Shown here: piece after piece, positions 1-4,935 of the stretch
Layout of the letters: the number at the start of each line of letters is the position of its first letter
Position numbering within the stretch: the stretch's first letter is position 1
Origin: Pseudorhodobacter sp.
Lineage (GTDB): Bacteria > Pseudomonadota > Alphaproteobacteria > Rhodobacterales > Rhodobacteraceae
Direction: 5' to 3'
Length of the DNA: 5,895 bases
Assembly: GCA_014378345.1 (NCBI GenBank)
Contig: JACMNW010000316.1
Coordinates: forward strand, 1-5,895
Translations under genes and position numbers: made by a program
Notes under the pieces: model-generated
The model's input: only the letters and a program-made list of their open reading frames with translations
Told to the model about the DNA's origin: nothing
Databases searched by the model: none

Positions 1-138
1 ATCGGCACCAGCTGCTTCTGCCAACAGGGCCGCGCGCAACGGATCAGCGGTGGCACCACCACGCGCGTTGCGCACGGTTGCGACGTGATCAATGTTGATG
101 CCAAGTCGCAGTCGCCCAAGATATGCCGCAGATGTCAT
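1..138 (-). CDS. pdxJ: Pyridoxine 5'-phosphate synthase, N-terminal 46 codons (partial)
   Basis: PdxJ condenses 1-deoxy-D-xylulose 5-phosphate with 3-amino-2-oxopropyl phosphate (made via PdxA) to give pyridoxine 5'-phosphate in the DXP-dependent vitamin B6 pathway; it is a cytoplasmic TIM-barrel enzyme. Only the beginning is present; the gene runs off the left edge with its frame open. The visible protein reads MTSAAYLGRLRLGINIDHVA and continues with TVRNARGG. The LGxNIDHVATxRNARGG block at residues 12-28 is the highly characteristic first strand and loop of PdxJ. The ATG at 138 lies 7 bases after AGGGG (positions 146-150 on the plus strand) and 27 bases after the stop of the DUF2062 gene, so it is probably the last visible cistron of the rpoZ-rsh operon. 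The N-terminus is a few residues longer than in E. coli PdxJ, with no better start nearby. The identification is very secure; nothing can be said about the missing C-terminal part. Confidence 0.95.
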   Translation of the reverse strand, partial: MTSAAYLGRLRLGINIDHVATVRNARGGATADPLRAALLAEAAGAD

Positions 139-165
139 CGCGTGGCCCCTTTTATCAATCATCCG

Positions 166-867
166 TTACCGCGCCCGCGGGTCTTCGTCATCCGCACCAT
201 CCCGGTCTGCTTTAAGTTTGAGCCGCGACGCCGCTTCCAGCAATGCGGCCCTTAGTCGCCCTCTTTTTTCAGATTGCTCTTTTGAACGGGCAGCGCGCGA
301 ATTTTGATACGCTTCTACCAACGGGATTGTCAGGTAGTAAAATACCAGACTTAAAACAATGCCGGGGCCAATCGCGCCGATGAAATAGGGCAGATATATC
401 TGCTTCCAGAATTGCAAAAGTCCGCTCCAATGGGCGACATCCGGGGTGAAGATGGATCTGATATTTTGCCAGATATCCGTTCCTGCATCGGCAAAAGCAG
501 CCCCTATCGCCTCGGACGACAGCGGCGTGTCACTGCCCAGCATGCAATGGCCCAGTGTGATCGCCCCCACGGCAAAGAATGGCGTTGTGATCGGGTTGGA
601 ATTGAAAGTCCCCAGCAGGGCTGCCAAAACATTGCCGCGCATCAGCCGGGCCAAACCCCACGCCCCCAGAAACTGCAGACCGGGCAAGGGTAAAAATCCG
701 ATCAGGCAGCCGGCAAACACACCGCGGGCAATGCGGTGTGGCCGGTCAGGCAACCGCCGCATCCTGTGGATCACATACCGGGTGGCACGCTTGAAGCCGC
801 CCTGCGGATAGATCATTTCGCGCAGCCAGCCAAAAATTGTGCGTTTGTTGCGCCGCTTGAACACCAC
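166..867 (-). CDS. DUF2062 domain-containing membrane protein
   Basis: A 233-residue protein of the uncharacterised DUF2062 family; its molecular function is not known. The N-terminus is strongly basic (MVFKRRNKRTIFGW, then RATRYVIHRMRRLPDRPHRIARG at residues 27-49). Next come hydrophobic segments at about 50-75 and 79-108, containing the family-like patterns ARGVFAGCLIGFLPLPG and GTFNSNPITTPFF, and a third segment at about 158-184. The tail (188-233) is highly charged and probably cytoplasmic. This indicates an inner-membrane protein with two or three membrane spans. The start is a GTG at 867, directly followed by a second GTG. An AAGGGAG ribosome site ends 10 bases before the first GTG, and no ATG is better placed. 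It begins 27 bases after the rsh stop and ends 27 bases before pdxJ, so it is almost certainly co-transcribed with them. Family assignment rests on recalled sequence patterns and is fairly secure. Confidence 0.85.
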   Translation of the reverse strand: MVFKRRNKRTIFGWLREMIYPQGGFKRATRYVIHRMRRLPDRPHRIARGVFAGCLIGFLPLPGLQFLGAWGLARLMRGNVLAALLGTFNSNPITTPFFAVGAITLGHCMLGSDTPLSSEAIGAAFADAGTDIWQNIRSIFTPDVAHWSGLLQFWKQIYLPYFIGAIGPGIVLSLVFYYLTIPLVEAYQNSRAARSKEQSEKRGRLRAALLEAASRLKLKADRDGADDEDPRAR

Positions 868-884
868 CTTGCGGCTTCTCCCTT
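868..884 (-). promoter_or_regulatory. Ribosome binding site that fixes a GTG start for the DUF2062 gene
   Basis: The minus strand reads AAGGGAGAAGCCGCAAG immediately before the tandem GTG GTG. AAGGGAG is a near-consensus Shine-Dalgarno sequence, with 10 bases between it and the first GTG and 13 before the second. The first GTG is therefore the more likely start, and the two choices differ by only one residue. Confidence 0.65.
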
Positions 885-894
885 TATCCGCGCC

Positions 895-3012
895 TTAGGG
901 ACGCTTGCTTAAATCACGATGGCGCGAGATTTGCGCCACATCCGTTTCCGCCTCTAGCGCCGTCATCACCAGATGCAGATGTTCCACATCGCGCAGATCG
1001 ACGTCCACCAACAGGCGATAAAAATCAGGTTTCCGGTCCGTGAACCGCAAGTCAGAGATATTGGCCTTTTGTTCGCCTATCAAGGTGCACATGCGTCCTA
1101 ACACGCCTGCATCATTAGATATCGTAATCTCTAAACAAACAGTATGCACGGCTGCGTGACGGCCCGAGTGCCATTGCAAATCTATCCAGCGCGCGGGTTG
1201 TTCTTCAAATTCTTCCAAGGCGGGGCAATCAATGGCGTGGATGACCACGCCTTGGCCACGGTAAGTAATACCGACGATCCTTTCCCCCGGAACCGGCTGG
1301 CAGCAGGTAGCGCGGCGGAAATTCTCGTCGGCAGGCAGGCCCACGACGGGTCGACGCCCGTCCACCTCATCCGCCTTGGCGAGGGAAAGTTCGGGATACA
1401 GCGTTTCAACCACGCGCCGCGCGGTCAGTTCCGCACTGCCAAGCCGCGCCAGCAGGTCCATCTCATCCGCCAGGCCCAACATCTTGGCCGCCGTCCGCAG
1501 CGCCTTGTCAGACGCTTTTTTGCCGACATGATCAAACGCCGCACGGGCGAGTTCCTGGCCCAGTTTCACAAACCGGCCCCGGTCTTCTTCGCGCAGGGAT
1601 TTGCGGATGGCTGCCTTGGCGCGGCCGGTGGTGACAATGTCGATCCAGGAGGATTGCGGCAGCTGACCTTCGGCGGTGATGATTTCTACCGACTGGCCGT
1701 TTTTCAGCCGCGTCCACAGGGGCACGCGGATGCCGTCTACCTTGGCCGACACACAAGAATTGCCGATGCGGGTATGGATCGAATAGGCATAATCCAGCGG
1801 CGTCGCCCCGCGCGGCAGTTGGATCACATCGCCCTTGGGAGTAAAGCAGAACACCTGATCGGAATACATTTCCAACTTTACGTGTTCCAGAAATTCGTCG
1901 TGATCGCCTTCTTCAAAGCGCTCGGTCAGGGTGGCAATCCACTTGGCGGGATCAACGGCAAACGGGTTCTTGGCGCGCACGCCTTCGCGGTATGACCAAT
2001 GGGCGGCAACGCCGGCCTCTGCCACTTCGTGCATCTGGCGGGTTCTGATCTGCACCTCAACCCGCTTGCCATCACGCCCTGACACAGTGGTATGAATAGA
2101 CCGGTAGCCGTTGTTCTTGGGCTGACTGATGTAGTCTTTGAACCGCCCCGGTACCGCGCGCCACCGTTGGTGAATGACACCGATGATACGGTAACAATCG
2201 GCTTCGTTGTTGGCGATAACGCGAAAGCCGTAAATGTCGGACAGGCGCGAAAACGCCAGATCCTTTTCCTGCATCTTGCGCCAGACCGAATAGGGCTTTT
2301 TCGCGCGACCAAAAACATCAGCCTCTATCTTTGCCTTTTCCAATTCCGCCCGGATATCGGCGGTGATCTTGTGCACCACATCGCCGCTTTCGCGCTGTAA
2401 GGTGATGAACCGCCGGATCAACGAATTGCGCGCGTCGGGGTTCAGCACACGGAAGGCCAGATCTTCCAGTTCTTCGCGCATCCATTGCATGCCCATGCGG
2501 CCAGCCAATGGGGCAAAGATTTCCATCGTCTCGCGCGCCTTTTGCGCCTGCTTTTCAGCGCGCATGGATTTGATGGTGCGCATGTTGTGCAGCCGGTCGG
2601 CCAGCTTGACCAGAATAACCCGCAGGTCTTCGGACATCGCCATAAACAGCTTGCGAAAATTTTCCGCCTGCTTGGATTGCGCCGACGACAGTTCCAGATT
2701 GGTCAGCTTGGTGACACCGTCCACCAGCTTTGCCACCTCATCGCCAAACAGGCGGGCCACTTCGGTATAGGTGGATTTGGTATCTTCGATTGTGTCATGC
2801 AAAAGGGCGGTGACAATCGTTGCGTCATCCAGCCGCTGTTCGGTCAGAATGGCGGCAACGGCGACGGGATGGGTAAAGTACGGCTCGCCCGAATGGCGCA
2901 ACTGACCGTCGTGCATTTTCAGGCCATAGTCATAGGCCCGGCGGATCAGATCCTCATTTGTGCGCGGGTTGTAGTTGCGGACGAGGGCGATCAGGTCTTC
3001 GACATCGATCAT
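895..3012 (-). CDS. rsh: Bifunctional (p)ppGpp synthetase/hydrolase, long RelA/SpoT homologue
   Basis: This 705-residue enzyme makes (p)ppGpp from ATP plus GDP/GTP and also hydrolyses it, setting the stringent-response alarmone level; it may be called spoT or relA elsewhere. The domain order is complete. The HD hydrolase (about 25-180) keeps H48, the HDTIED motif (H72, D73, E76, D77) and D139, so hydrolysis should be active. The synthetase (about 235-345) keeps D259, Y303 in NNGYRSIHT and E319 in VEVQIRT. Its RFKD at 290-293 is the RxKD form typical of bifunctional Rel/SpoT enzymes rather than the ExDD of RelA. A TGS domain lies at about 384-445, a CC-type zinc-finger-like region includes C570, C571, H592 and C595, and an ACT domain is at about 624-697. 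The start is ATG at 3012; a modest AGGA lies about 10 bases upstream, and GAGG abuts the ATG too closely to act as the ribosome site. It is 31 bases downstream of rpoZ and 27 upstream of the DUF2062 gene. Both activities are predicted from motifs only. Confidence 0.97.
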   Translation of the reverse strand: MIDVEDLIALVRNYNPRTNEDLIRRAYDYGLKMHDGQLRHSGEPYFTHPVAVAAILTEQRLDDATIVTALLHDTIEDTKSTYTEVARLFGDEVAKLVDGVTKLTNLELSSAQSKQAENFRKLFMAMSEDLRVILVKLADRLHNMRTIKSMRAEKQAQKARETMEIFAPLAGRMGMQWMREELEDLAFRVLNPDARNSLIRRFITLQRESGDVVHKITADIRAELEKAKIEADVFGRAKKPYSVWRKMQEKDLAFSRLSDIYGFRVIANNEADCYRIIGVIHQRWRAVPGRFKDYISQPKNNGYRSIHTTVSGRDGKRVEVQIRTRQMHEVAEAGVAAHWSYREGVRAKNPFAVDPAKWIATLTERFEEGDHDEFLEHVKLEMYSDQVFCFTPKGDVIQLPRGATPLDYAYSIHTRIGNSCVSAKVDGIRVPLWTRLKNGQSVEIITAEGQLPQSSWIDIVTTGRAKAAIRKSLREEDRGRFVKLGQELARAAFDHVGKKASDKALRTAAKMLGLADEMDLLARLGSAELTARRVVETLYPELSLAKADEVDGRRPVVGLPADENFRRATCCQPVPGERIVGITYRGQGVVIHAIDCPALEEFEEQPARWIDLQWHSGRHAAVHTVCLEITISNDAGVLGRMCTLIGEQKANISDLRFTDRKPDFYRLLVDVDLRDVEHLHLVMTALEAETDVAQISRHRDLSKRP

Positions 3013-3028
3013 CCTCGTCGCATCCTGC

Positions 3029-3041
3029 CGGGGAGTCCCCG
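3029..3041. repeat. 13-base GC-rich inverted repeat in the rpoZ-rsh gap
   Basis: The plus strand reads CGGGGAGTCCCCG, which can fold into a five-pair G:C stem with a three-base loop in the operon transcript. It starts 2 bases after the rpoZ stop codon and ends 16 bases before the rsh ATG, close to the weak rsh ribosome site. There is no following T-run, so it is not an intrinsic terminator. It could mask or expose the rsh start region, block ribosome-associated decay, or simply be chance in GC-rich DNA. Confidence 0.5.
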
Positions 3042-3043
3042 CC

Positions 3044-3397
3044 TCAGTTATCGCCTTGCGCTTCCATCAGGGCGCGCAACAGCTTTTCTTCAGACATATC
3101 ATCGGTCATCGGGCGGTCAACCTCGCCCCCCATCAAAAGCGCCATTTGATCGTCTTCAGGCTCATCAACTTCGATCTGGGTCTGATAGCTTTCAATCATT
3201 CGTTCGCGCAAATGATCTGCACCTTGCGTCTCATCCGCAATCTCGCGCAGGGAAACTACTGGATTCTTGTCATTGTCGCGGTCTACCGTCACGGCAGAGC
3301 CTGCTTGAATTTCACGCGCCCGGTGGGCCGCAAGCATGACCAGTTCGAACCGGTTCGGAACTTTGTCAACGCAGTCTTCGACCGTCACGCGGGCCAT
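3044..3397 (-). CDS. rpoZ: DNA-directed RNA polymerase subunit omega
   Basis: Omega is the small RNA polymerase subunit that clamps the C-terminal part of beta-prime, helping assembly and stability. The 117-residue protein starts MARVTVEDCVDKVPNRFELV, and the segment PNRFELVMLAAHRAREI (residues 14-30) is the classic RpoZ core helix region. The acidic C-terminal half (about 76-117) is longer than in E. coli omega (91 residues), as is common in alphaproteobacteria. Residues 1-3 (MAR) and the following VT match the motif that in E. coli omega helps form ppGpp site 1, which fits the neighbouring ppGpp enzyme gene. The start is supported by CGGAG (3404-3408) six bases before the ATG. It is the first gene of the rpoZ-rsh-DUF2062-pdxJ operon and has its own promoter upstream. 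The identification is very secure. Confidence 0.97.
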   Translation of the reverse strand: MARVTVEDCVDKVPNRFELVMLAAHRAREIQAGSAVTVDRDNDKNPVVSLREIADETQGADHLRERMIESYQTQIEVDEPEDDQMALLMGGEVDRPMTDDMSEEKLLRALMEAQGDN

Positions 3398-3434
3398 GGC
3401 ATACTCCGATACAGGCTATAGATGCAGAGACGCG

Positions 3435-3463
3435 GATATAGGCGCTGGCACCAAGCTTGACAA
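3435..3463 (-). promoter_or_regulatory. Sigma70-type promoter of the rpoZ-rsh operon
   Basis: On the minus strand a -35 box TTGTCA (3458-3463) is followed by a 17-base spacer and a -10 box TATATC (3435-3440). Each box matches the housekeeping consensus at 4 to 5 of 6 positions and the spacing is ideal. Transcription would start near 3428, giving a leader of about 30 bases before the rpoZ ATG. The promoter lies in the 93-base gap between folK and rpoZ. No terminator is visible after folK, so read-through from folK may add to it. Confidence 0.75.
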
Positions 3464-3464
3464 G
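3452..3464. repeat. Overlapping short palindromes across the rpoZ -35 box
   Basis: The plus strand reads CAAGCTTGACAAG. It contains the perfect 8-base palindrome CAAGCTTG (3452-3459) overlapping the odd palindrome CTTGACAAG (3456-3464). The second one contains the -35 hexamer of the operon promoter. A repressor or activator site is possible, but the sequence is short and no specific regulator is recognised. Confidence 0.3.
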
Positions 3465-3490
3465 TGTTGAATCGGGCCTTGAAAAATGGG

Positions 3491-4063
3491 CTAAAGCGCG
3501 TGCATTTCAGCCAAATCAGCGGCAGGCAGGGCAGCCAGCATTTGTAAGACGGTTTTGTTTAGCAAAGGGTGCCGCCAATCCGGCGCAACATCGGCCAGTG
3601 GCAACAACACAAAGGCGCGGTCTTGCATGCGCGGGTGCGGCAAAATCAATTCACCCGGCGTTTGCGTGGTTTGCAAAGCCGGATCAAGGTCACGCCACTG
3701 CGTTTGTATCGCCGCATCCGGTAAAATTACTTCACCCAACGCCAACAAATCAAGGTCCAAGGTGCGCATCCCCCAGCGCTGTTTGCGCTGACGACCGAAC
3801 GTCGCCTCCAGCTGATGCAGGCTTGCCAACAAGTCATCTGCAGACATATTTTTTTCGACCTGAAGCAAAGCCGCCGCGTTTACGTAATCGGGCCCGGCCC
3901 CTGCAGGAAAGCAGGGCGTCGCGAAAAAGCGGCTGACGGACGGGACAGCCAAGTTGACGCTGGGGAAGATTTTAACAACCCGTTGAAGGGTTTGAAGCGG
4001 CGTACCATCGGCAAATGGCAGATTAGCGCCCAAGGCGATAAGTGCAGTTTGGAAATGCCGCAT
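3491..4063 (-). CDS. folK: 2-amino-4-hydroxy-6-hydroxymethyldihydropteridine diphosphokinase (HPPK)
   Basis: FolK transfers pyrophosphate from ATP to 6-hydroxymethyl-7,8-dihydropterin, the step before dihydropteroate synthase in folate synthesis; it is cytoplasmic. From the chosen start the protein has 190 residues. It shows the first strand ALIALGAN (7-14), a segment SRFFATPCFPAGAGPDYVNA (44-63) matching the substrate-binding region, the HPPK signature RWGMRTLDLDLL (96-107) with the magnesium-binding aspartates D103 and D105, and the C-terminal motif ILPHPRMQDRAFVLLPL (140-156). Met99 replaces the usual Pro in the signature. I use the ATG at 4063 because family members begin just before ALIALGAN. 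An upstream in-frame ATG at 4165 would add 34 residues with no family resemblance, and a TTG two codons upstream is also possible. No convincing Shine-Dalgarno precedes any of these. It is monocistronic or read through into rpoZ, and is divergent from the NYN gene. Confidence 0.93.
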   Translation of the reverse strand: MRHFQTALIALGANLPFADGTPLQTLQRVVKIFPSVNLAVPSVSRFFATPCFPAGAGPDYVNAAALLQVEKNMSADDLLASLHQLEATFGRQRKQRWGMRTLDLDLLALGEVILPDAAIQTQWRDLDPALQTTQTPGELILPHPRMQDRAFVLLPLADVAPDWRHPLLNKTVLQMLAALPAADLAEMHAL

Positions 4064-4210
4064 CGTCAATGTAACACTTTCGTATAGACTCACTTGCCAT
4101 GGGGAATAATTGGCCGATATTCCCACCTTAACCCAGTCGTAGTGAACTATATCCAAGTAGTCCATTCTAGCAGAATCGATCGGTACAAAGTATTTTGAAG
4201 GGGCTACGTT
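4064..4210. other. Divergent intergenic region between folK and the NYN gene
   Basis: This 147-base stretch is more AT-rich than its surroundings and must hold start signals in both directions if both genes have their own promoters. Candidates are weak. For the NYN gene, TTGCCA (4094-4099) is followed 18 bases later by TATTCC (4118-4123) on the plus strand. For folK, the minus strand has TATACG (4081-4086) with TTATTC 17 bases upstream (4104-4109), which would leave a leader of only about 10 bases. The plus strand near the NYN start has AAGGGG at 4198-4203, 7 bases before the ATG. I see no small gene or structured RNA here. Confidence 0.35.
4198..4203 (+). promoter_or_regulatory. Ribosome binding site of the NYN gene
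   Basis: AAGGGG lies 7 bases before the ATG at 4211. This fixes the start and agrees with the first PIN-fold strand (LALFIDGSN) beginning at residue 8. Confidence 0.7.
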
Positions 4211-4783
4211 ATGTTTTACAAGGACGAACGGCTTGCGCTGTTCATTGATGGATCGAACCTGTACGCTGCTGCAAAGGCACTAGGTTTTGATATAGACTAC
4301 AAGCTGTTACGATCTGAATTTATGCGCAGGGGCAAACTTCTGCGTGCCTTCTACTACACTGCTTTGCTTGAGAACGACGAATATTCGCCGATCCGCCCCT
4401 TGGTTGATTGGCTGAATTATAATGGCTTTACTATGGTGACAAAGCCCGCAAAGGAATACACCGATAGCCAGGGGCGACGTAAGGTCAAAGGCAATATGGA
4501 CATTGAACTGGCCGTTCATGCCATGGAGCTTGCCCCGCATGTTGATCACATCGTGATTTTCTCAGGCGACGGCGATTTTAGGCCTTTGATTGAAAGTTTG
4601 CAGCGCCAAGGGGTGCGGGTTTCAGTTGTATCCACCATTCGCAGCCAACCACCAATGATTGCAGATGAATTGCGCAGGCAGGCCGATAACTTCATCGAAC
4701 TGGATGAATTGCGCGATGTGATAGGTCGCCCTGCGCGCGAGCCGCGCATCGAGCGCGAAGAGATATCGGTCGAGGCGAAGTAA
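4211..4783 (+). CDS. NYN-domain (LabA/DUF88-like, PIN-fold) protein, putative ribonuclease
   Basis: A 190-residue soluble protein that is essentially one NYN domain, a PIN-like nuclease fold. Known members of the wider superfamily are metal-dependent RNases, but bacterial LabA-like proteins have few assigned roles, so the substrate here is unknown. The expected acidic metal-binding set is present: D13 and N16 in FIDGSN (strand 1), D97 and E99 in KGNMDIELAVHAM, and D120 and D122 in IFSGDGDF. The later pattern GVRVSVVSTI (134-143) and the helix ADELRRQADNFIELDEL (151-167) complete the fold. The tail from about 172 is charged, with no added RNA-binding (OST-HTH/LOTUS) domain. It is transcribed alone: folK is divergent upstream and a strong terminator lies 22 bases after the stop. 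Its 5' half is more AT-rich than ispH or rsh and uses codons such as TTA, ATA and AGG, which is mild evidence only. An intact catalytic set argues for activity; family identity is secure, function is not. Confidence 0.9.
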   Translation: MFYKDERLALFIDGSNLYAAAKALGFDIDYKLLRSEFMRRGKLLRAFYYTALLENDEYSPIRPLVDWLNYNGFTMVTKPAKEYTDSQGRRKVKGNMDIELAVHAMELAPHVDHIVIFSGDGDFRPLIESLQRQGVRVSVVSTIRSQPPMIADELRRQADNFIELDELRDVIGRPAREPRIEREEISVEAK

Positions 4784-4805
4784 GACCTCTGCGGTAGACT
4801 GGACT

Positions 4806-4840
4806 GCCGGGTTGCGCAAAACGCTTCCCGGCTTTTTCTT
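4806..4840 (+). terminator. Rho-independent terminator after the NYN gene
   Basis: The stem GCCGGG (4806-4811) pairs with CCCGGC (4827-4832). Inside it, a two-base TT/TT mismatch is followed by GCG:CGC pairing around a CAAAA loop. A T-rich run, TTTTTCTT, follows immediately. This is a textbook intrinsic terminator located 22 bases after the NYN stop codon. It separates that gene from ispH. There is no long A-run on the upstream side to suggest bidirectional use, and no gene converges on it. Confidence 0.9.
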
Positions 4841-4935
4841 GTTGTGTTCAGATTTGGCAGTGCTGGTCCGCGGCTGAAGGGCTGGACCTTGACACGGCTT
4901 GGCATTACCTCTTGGCAAAGCATGATGAGGCTGCG
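4841..4935 (+). promoter_or_regulatory. ispH upstream control region with TTGACA and three TTGGCA repeats
   Basis: Because the terminator at 4806-4840 ends the previous transcript, ispH needs a promoter here. A perfect -35 hexamer TTGACA is at 4889-4894, but no good -10 box lies 16-18 bases downstream; the sequence there is TTGGCA or TGGCAA. The hexamer TTGGCA occurs three times, at 4854-4859, 4899-4904 and 4912-4917. The last two belong to a CTTGGCA direct repeat with a 13-base period. An inverted pair GGTCC/GGACC also lies between the first two copies. The promoter call is tentative and the repeats have no assigned regulator. Confidence 0.35.
4926..4930 (+). promoter_or_regulatory. Ribosome binding site deciding the ispH start
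   Basis: TGAGG lies 5 bases before the ATG at 4936. The alternative in-frame TTG at 4912 has no comparable site and would add only MAKHDEAA, which IspH proteins do not need. Confidence 0.65.

Noticed and set aside
1144..1995. A 283-codon open frame on the plus strand opposite rsh
   Set aside because: It is fully antisense to the conserved rsh coding region, with no family resemblance and no ribosome site; a codon-bias shadow.
3029..3041. The rpoZ-rsh inverted repeat as a terminator
   Set aside because: There is no T-run on either side in the right position, and rsh follows closely on the same strand.
2485..3339. A 284-codon plus-strand frame across rsh, the gap and rpoZ
   Set aside because: It spans antisense to two conserved genes and their intergenic gap, and the translated sequence has no recognisable domain.
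4064..4165. A 34-residue N-terminal extension of FolK
   Set aside because: The extra residues do not resemble FolK, occupy the divergent promoter region and have no ribosome site; family members start just before ALIALGAN.
4211..4783. The NYN gene as a toxin of a toxin-antitoxin pair or part of a defence island
   Set aside because: It has no small partner gene, is transcribed alone, ends in its own terminator, and is surrounded by housekeeping genes with no mobile-element traces.
4912..4935. TTG start giving an eight-residue longer IspH
   Set aside because: The ATG at 4936 has TGAGG at good spacing and gives the usual IspH N-terminus.
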